NCBI RefSeq assembly: GCF_013359945.1
Contig: NZ_JABWCS010000216.1
Span: forward strand, 1-64,000
DNA length: 64,000 nucleotides
DNA from: Paenibacillus agri
GTDB lineage: Bacteria; Bacillota; Bacilli; Paenibacillales; Paenibacillaceae
Reading direction: 5' to 3'
Position 1 is the stretch's first letter, and each line of letters opens with the position of its first letter. A program made the translations under genes and the position numbers. The notes under the pieces are model-generated. The model searched no databases and was not told the DNA's origin. It was given only the letters and a program-made list of their open reading frames with translations. Positions 61,177-64,000 of this stretch are shown here, one piece after another.

Positions 61177-61743
61177 TCAAAGTTCATATTTTTCAAATTG
61201 CTCTCTGAGCGTTTCTTCATACGGTATCCACTCAAAATCGCTCCACAAAGTTAATCCTATGAGCTCCGACAGCTTATTAACGGCTTGTTCAGGGCTAGTA
61301 ATGCTGATGAGATCGGCTAGAGCCTCATTGCTGATACCCAGCACTTCTCTAATATAGTCATCATTAAGACGTTCTTCTTTGAGCTCCTCGTATTCATCTC
61401 TTGTCCACTGTTCACAAAAGATTCTCTCGGCTTGAATGACTCCGTCGGCAAAAAACGACAACTCGAATATTTCCTCATTGATGTACCCGCCGGTCATGAT
61501 TGGCTCCCCGATAAGCTGGGACAGCGTTTTGCCAACCTCCTTCACCGTACCCCATACAAAATAATCATGGAGAACGCTGACCCAGTTCTCGTTGCTTTTG
61601 CTAACATACATGACAGTTTTGCTCTCCTGAGCTTCTTTTCCACCTAATACTTCGGTATACCCGTGGCTTAGCTCTCTTAGTGCATCGAGCGTCTTCTCAA
61701 GGTTATTCGACTTAATATGTAAATTAGCAAATGATCTTCCCAC
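61177..61743 (-). CDS. Unknown protein, first of the immunity-like array
   Basis: 188 residues from a GTG after AAGGAGG. An alpha/beta protein with VMYVSKSNENWVSVLHDYF and EEIFELSFFADGVIQAERIF, a pattern common in orphan immunity proteins. No assigned family. Its upstream neighbour is a terminator, so it heads the array. Confidence 0.65.
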   Translation of the reverse strand: MGRSFANLHIKSNNLEKTLDALRELSHGYTEVLGGKEAQESKTVMYVSKSNENWVSVLHDYFVWGTVKEVGKTLSQLIGEPIMTGGYINEEIFELSFFADGVIQAERIFCEQWTRDEYEELKEERLNDDYIREVLGISNEALADLISITSPEQAVNKLSELIGLTLWSDFEWIPYEETLREQFEKYEL

Positions 61744-61896
61744 AAGATAACCTCCTTCAGTTTTTAACTAACACGAATTCACATTGATATATACTATACT
61801 TTTCACCTGAATTTTTCGTCATCATTTAGGATACGGTTCACCATAATATACTTAAACACAAAGTACAGTTTTACCACAAAATTTCACATAAACAAA

Positions 61897-61935
61897 TAAA
61901 AAAAGAAACCACTCCTGACGTATGGAGTGGTTTTC
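61897..61935 (-). terminator. Terminator after the HAD gene
   Basis: AAACCACTCC / GGAGTGGTTT with an 8-nt loop and a CTTTTTTTATT tail on the minus strand. It isolates the immunity array from the HAD gene. 61744-61896 has no gene and is AT-rich. Confidence 0.85.
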
Positions 61936-62000
61936 TACAGTACATATGCTGATATTGACTATAATTGGAGTCTATATCCCGCTTCAATCCAAAACTCCAC

Positions 62001-62693
62001 TCAGCGTTTAGCGACACCATCACGACTAGGATATAAACCATTCAAATTAAGCAAAATCGACTTTAATTCAATTAAGTCATCGATTACGAAGTCAGCCTGG
62101 GCAAGTTCATTTTCTTGTGCAAAATCAAAATTACACCCGATTGCAACTAAACCATTATCTTTAGCCGCATTTATATCCGATAGGCGGTCGCCTACTACTG
62201 CCCCATTGGTAATACCATATTTTTCAATAACAATCCGGACTAAATCTGATTTATTCAGCGATTCAATTTGTTGGATACTAAATGCTTCAGTCACCCAATG
62301 ATCCAAATTAAAATAACTGACAATGGCTTTTAAGTATTCCGTCAAACCATTACTCGCTATATAAATTGAACAATGATTCTCTTTTAAAAAACTGAAAACT
62401 TCATTTACATTAGGATATAAAGCGCCTTTCCCACGCTTAATATTTTCAATTAATCTTTCCAGGAAATAAGCATCCGTCTGCTCTCTTTCTTCAATAGAAT
62501 GATCAGGCAGCAATGCTTCCCATACTTTGGGTAAAGGTACACCCATAATTTCACGGTACTTATCAATAGGCGTTGCTGTATCCCATCTATTTAGCGACCG
62601 TAAACGGTTAAAAGCATCCTCAAGAGATAATTCTAAAATCTTATCTGTTTGAAATAGTGTTCCATCCATATCAAAGATAAATGATTGCGACAT
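62001..62693 (-). CDS. HAD-superfamily phosphatase (phosphoglycolate-phosphatase-like)
   Basis: 230 residues from the ATG at 62693 behind GGGAG; an in-frame ATG at 62735 is not supported. Motif I FIFDMDGTLFQTD, motif II IYIASNG, Lys in LNKSDLVRIVIEK, motif III-IV AVVGDRLSDINAAKDNG. A helical cap of about 85 residues follows motif I. Substrate unknown. Confidence 0.88.
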   Translation of the reverse strand: MSQSFIFDMDGTLFQTDKILELSLEDAFNRLRSLNRWDTATPIDKYREIMGVPLPKVWEALLPDHSIEEREQTDAYFLERLIENIKRGKGALYPNVNEVFSFLKENHCSIYIASNGLTEYLKAIVSYFNLDHWVTEAFSIQQIESLNKSDLVRIVIEKYGITNGAVVGDRLSDINAAKDNGLVAIGCNFDFAQENELAQADFVIDDLIELKSILLNLNGLYPSRDGVAKR

Positions 62694-63083
62694 TGGTTCT
62701 TCTCCCTTTTTCAAAAAAGACTGATCTTCCCTCAAATTTTCACTATAACAATTACTTTTTCATTCTCCAAAGAATTCTCACTCTTACTATAGCATATGTC
62801 GGAATTTAATCGTGGGGAAAGTATGCAACTAATTATACGGGATACTCTCTACCGTGCGGTCACCTCATACCGGAGGAGGATCCGCAGGGTCTACTAAATG
62901 CACTACACCATTTTCTACGGATATGAGCTCTGTCTCTCATTGAACAGAAGTTGAATATTGTTATAACCTGCCCACTTAATGAGTGGCTTCTATCGTTTTT
63001 CCTACAGAAAAGTAAATAATCACATGGAATGATTTCCAATGTGACTATAAGAGGTTATTTTTTAACTATACGTTTGTTTTATG
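62694..63083. other. Intergenic, no gene seen
   Basis: 390 bp without a convincing frame. A CACATGGAA/TTCCAATGTG hairpin at about 63034-63053 with a moderate T-rich minus side may end the VOC gene. Confidence 0.5.
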
Positions 63084-63485
63084 CTACCTACTGCTAAACC
63101 GTTTGATCGCTTCCTCGGTCACTGGCTGGAAGAGGTTAACGAGGTTGCCGTCGGGATCGCGGAAAAACACTGAACGGTTTCCCCACGGCATCGTGGTCGG
63201 TTCCTGTACCCATTCTTCGACAATTGGCTTTAAGCGCACGTATTCGGCTTCGACATCGTCGACGCGGAACTCGATGATGACAGTGCGATTGTTGGCCGCT
63301 ACTACGGAACCAGCGCCGAATAGCCCCGCCGTCTGGGAGTGGCCGATTGCCAGGGTACAAGATGGCAGGGTGAGTTCGGCAAAAACGGGCGCGGGGCGCT
63401 CCGCCGAAACACCTATGACTTTCTCATAGAACTCGACGAGACGATCCACGTCGTCGGTAATGATGCGTACAGAAGCGAAATTCAC
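63084..63485 (-). CDS. VOC-superfamily (glyoxalase-like) protein
   Basis: 133 residues. VRIITDDVDRLVEFYEKVIG at the N-terminus, VIIEFRVDDVEAEY in the second beta-alpha-beta unit and WGNRSVFFRDPDGNLVNLFQ near the end, with the usual metal-ligand Glu region. A dioxygenase, isomerase or resistance role cannot be told apart. GC content is higher than in its neighbours. GTG start after GGAAGGA. Confidence 0.88.
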   Translation of the reverse strand: MNFASVRIITDDVDRLVEFYEKVIGVSAERPAPVFAELTLPSCTLAIGHSQTAGLFGAGSVVAANNRTVIIEFRVDDVEAEYVRLKPIVEEWVQEPTTMPWGNRSVFFRDPDGNLVNLFQPVTEEAIKRFSSR

Positions 63486-63571
63486 AAAATATCATCCTTC
63501 CTAATAATAAATGAAACAATAGTTTAATATCGTGGGCTAGAACCAACGACGTTACGTTTACATACCCGATT

Positions 63572-63610
63572 ATAAAACAACGCTACTGACAACGTTATGT
63601 CAGTAGCGTT
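63572..63610 (-). terminator. Terminator overlapping the WYL regulator stop
   Basis: ACGCTACTGAC / GTCAGTAGCGT stem with an 8-nt loop and a TGTTTTATAAT tail on the minus strand; its first arm contains the last codons and stop of the regulator. Confidence 0.8.
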
Positions 63611-64000
63611 TTAACATCTTTTGAACTTCCTCAGTAATCCTTTTTCGGAATGATTCGGGTTCCAATACGATTACACCCGCTCCCCAGCCAAGCACCCATT
63701 GCAGCAATTCATCCAGTTGACGAACACGTAAGGTTACATGCAAACCATCTTGACGCTCTTCCATATCCTCTATGTAATGATAGTTCGATTCCTTCACCTT
63801 ATCTGCGATATCATGGTTAAATCGAAGGCGAACCCGCAAATGGCGATCATCCGGAGGGGTGTACTCCCTTAAGTTAAAATGCGCCGGTAGTTCGAATTGT
63901 TCATCCAGATCGATTAGCTCGGTCATTCGGGACAAACGGAAATGGCGAATATCTTGACGTAGATCACAACGGGCCACGAGCATCCAAGATCCTTCAACGA
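63600..64000 (-). CDS. WYL-domain (YafY-like) transcription regulator, N-terminus beyond window
   Basis: 133 codons visible up to the right edge. It begins in the WYL core (EGSWMLVARCDLRQDIRHFR) with conserved arginines in CDLRQDIRHFRLSRM and ends with the C-terminal extension VLGWGAGVIVLEPESFRKRI. The HTH is outside. WYL domains bind nucleotide-like or other ligands. The intact C-terminus resembles the fragment at 14309-14560. Confidence 0.85.
   Translation of the reverse strand, partial: VEGSWMLVARCDLRQDIRHFRLSRMTELIDLDEQFELPAHFNLREYTPPDDRHLRVRLRFNHDIADKVKESNYHYIEDMEERQDGLHVTLRVRQLDELLQWVLGWGAGVIVLEPESFRKRITEEVQKMLKRY

Overview
The window looks like a chromosomal segment of a Paenibacillus-type Firmicute. 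I infer this from strong AGGAGG-like ribosome binding sites, U-tailed intrinsic terminators, a class 1B dihydroorotate dehydrogenase (PyrD plus PyrK), a XerS-type recombinase, a Btr-type AraC/binding-protein fusion, Bacillus-like BirA, Fur, CodY and PhoP sites, and a PspA/DUF350/DUF4178/DUF4247 operon. No rRNA, tRNA, CRISPR array, insertion sequence or prophage was seen.

Layout. 1-3.9 kb: biotin operon bioA-bioD-bioB-bioF (minus strand; bioF runs off the left edge) behind a BirA operator. 4.1-9 kb: an NmrA-like oxidoreductase behind twin palindromes, then a siderophore-iron unit (Btr-like activator, Fur box, binding lipoprotein, ferredoxin/flavodoxin-NADP reductase). 9.1-14.1 kb: a PhnB-like protein, a ketopantoate-reductase-like protein behind a possible leader-peptide attenuator, and a divergent SgrR-like regulator/MFS exporter pair. 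14.1-15.8 kb: gene-poor DNA with a decayed WYL regulator, an orphan hairpin and a four-unit palindromic repeat. 15.8-18.7 kb: GNAT, xerS, a small unknown protein and a frameshifted NUDIX gene. 18.9-21.8 kb: five-gene PspA envelope operon. 22-24.7 kb: namA-pyrK-pyrD with a hairpin that would cover the pyrK ribosome binding site. 24.9-30.6 kb: a polysaccharide deacetylase, a LysM/3D protein, then ppk and ppx, which overlap tail to tail. 30.7-33 kb: polar amino-acid ABC transporter with a CodY-like box. 33.3-42 kb: a GH13 enzyme, ilvD, then glgB-glgA divergent from glgC. 42.2-48.7 kb: double GNAT, a two-component system with an FG-GAP lipoprotein and an orphan ABC ATPase, and an MFS exporter. 48.9-51.4 kb: an ArsR-like regulator, a HAD hydrolase and a DsbA-like thiol oxidoreductase.

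51.7-61.7 kb is the most accessory part. It starts with an RNA-repair cassette: a protein with an N-terminal polynucleotide-kinase domain and a C-terminal HD domain, next to an Rnl2-type RNA ligase. A second copy of the four-unit repeat follows. Then comes a one-direction array of immunity-like genes (ankyrin, SUKH/SMI1, TPR, two LRR, several unknowns), including one SUKH gene broken by a nonsense codon, with no toxin gene in view. The window closes with a HAD phosphatase, a VOC protein and the C-terminal part of a WYL regulator.

How parts may fit together: the RNA-repair cassette beside an orphan immunity array suggests, as inference only, layered protection against RNA-cleaving toxins of competitors. 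The two distant copies of the repeat share orientation and spacing, which suggests a defined element rather than chance similarity.
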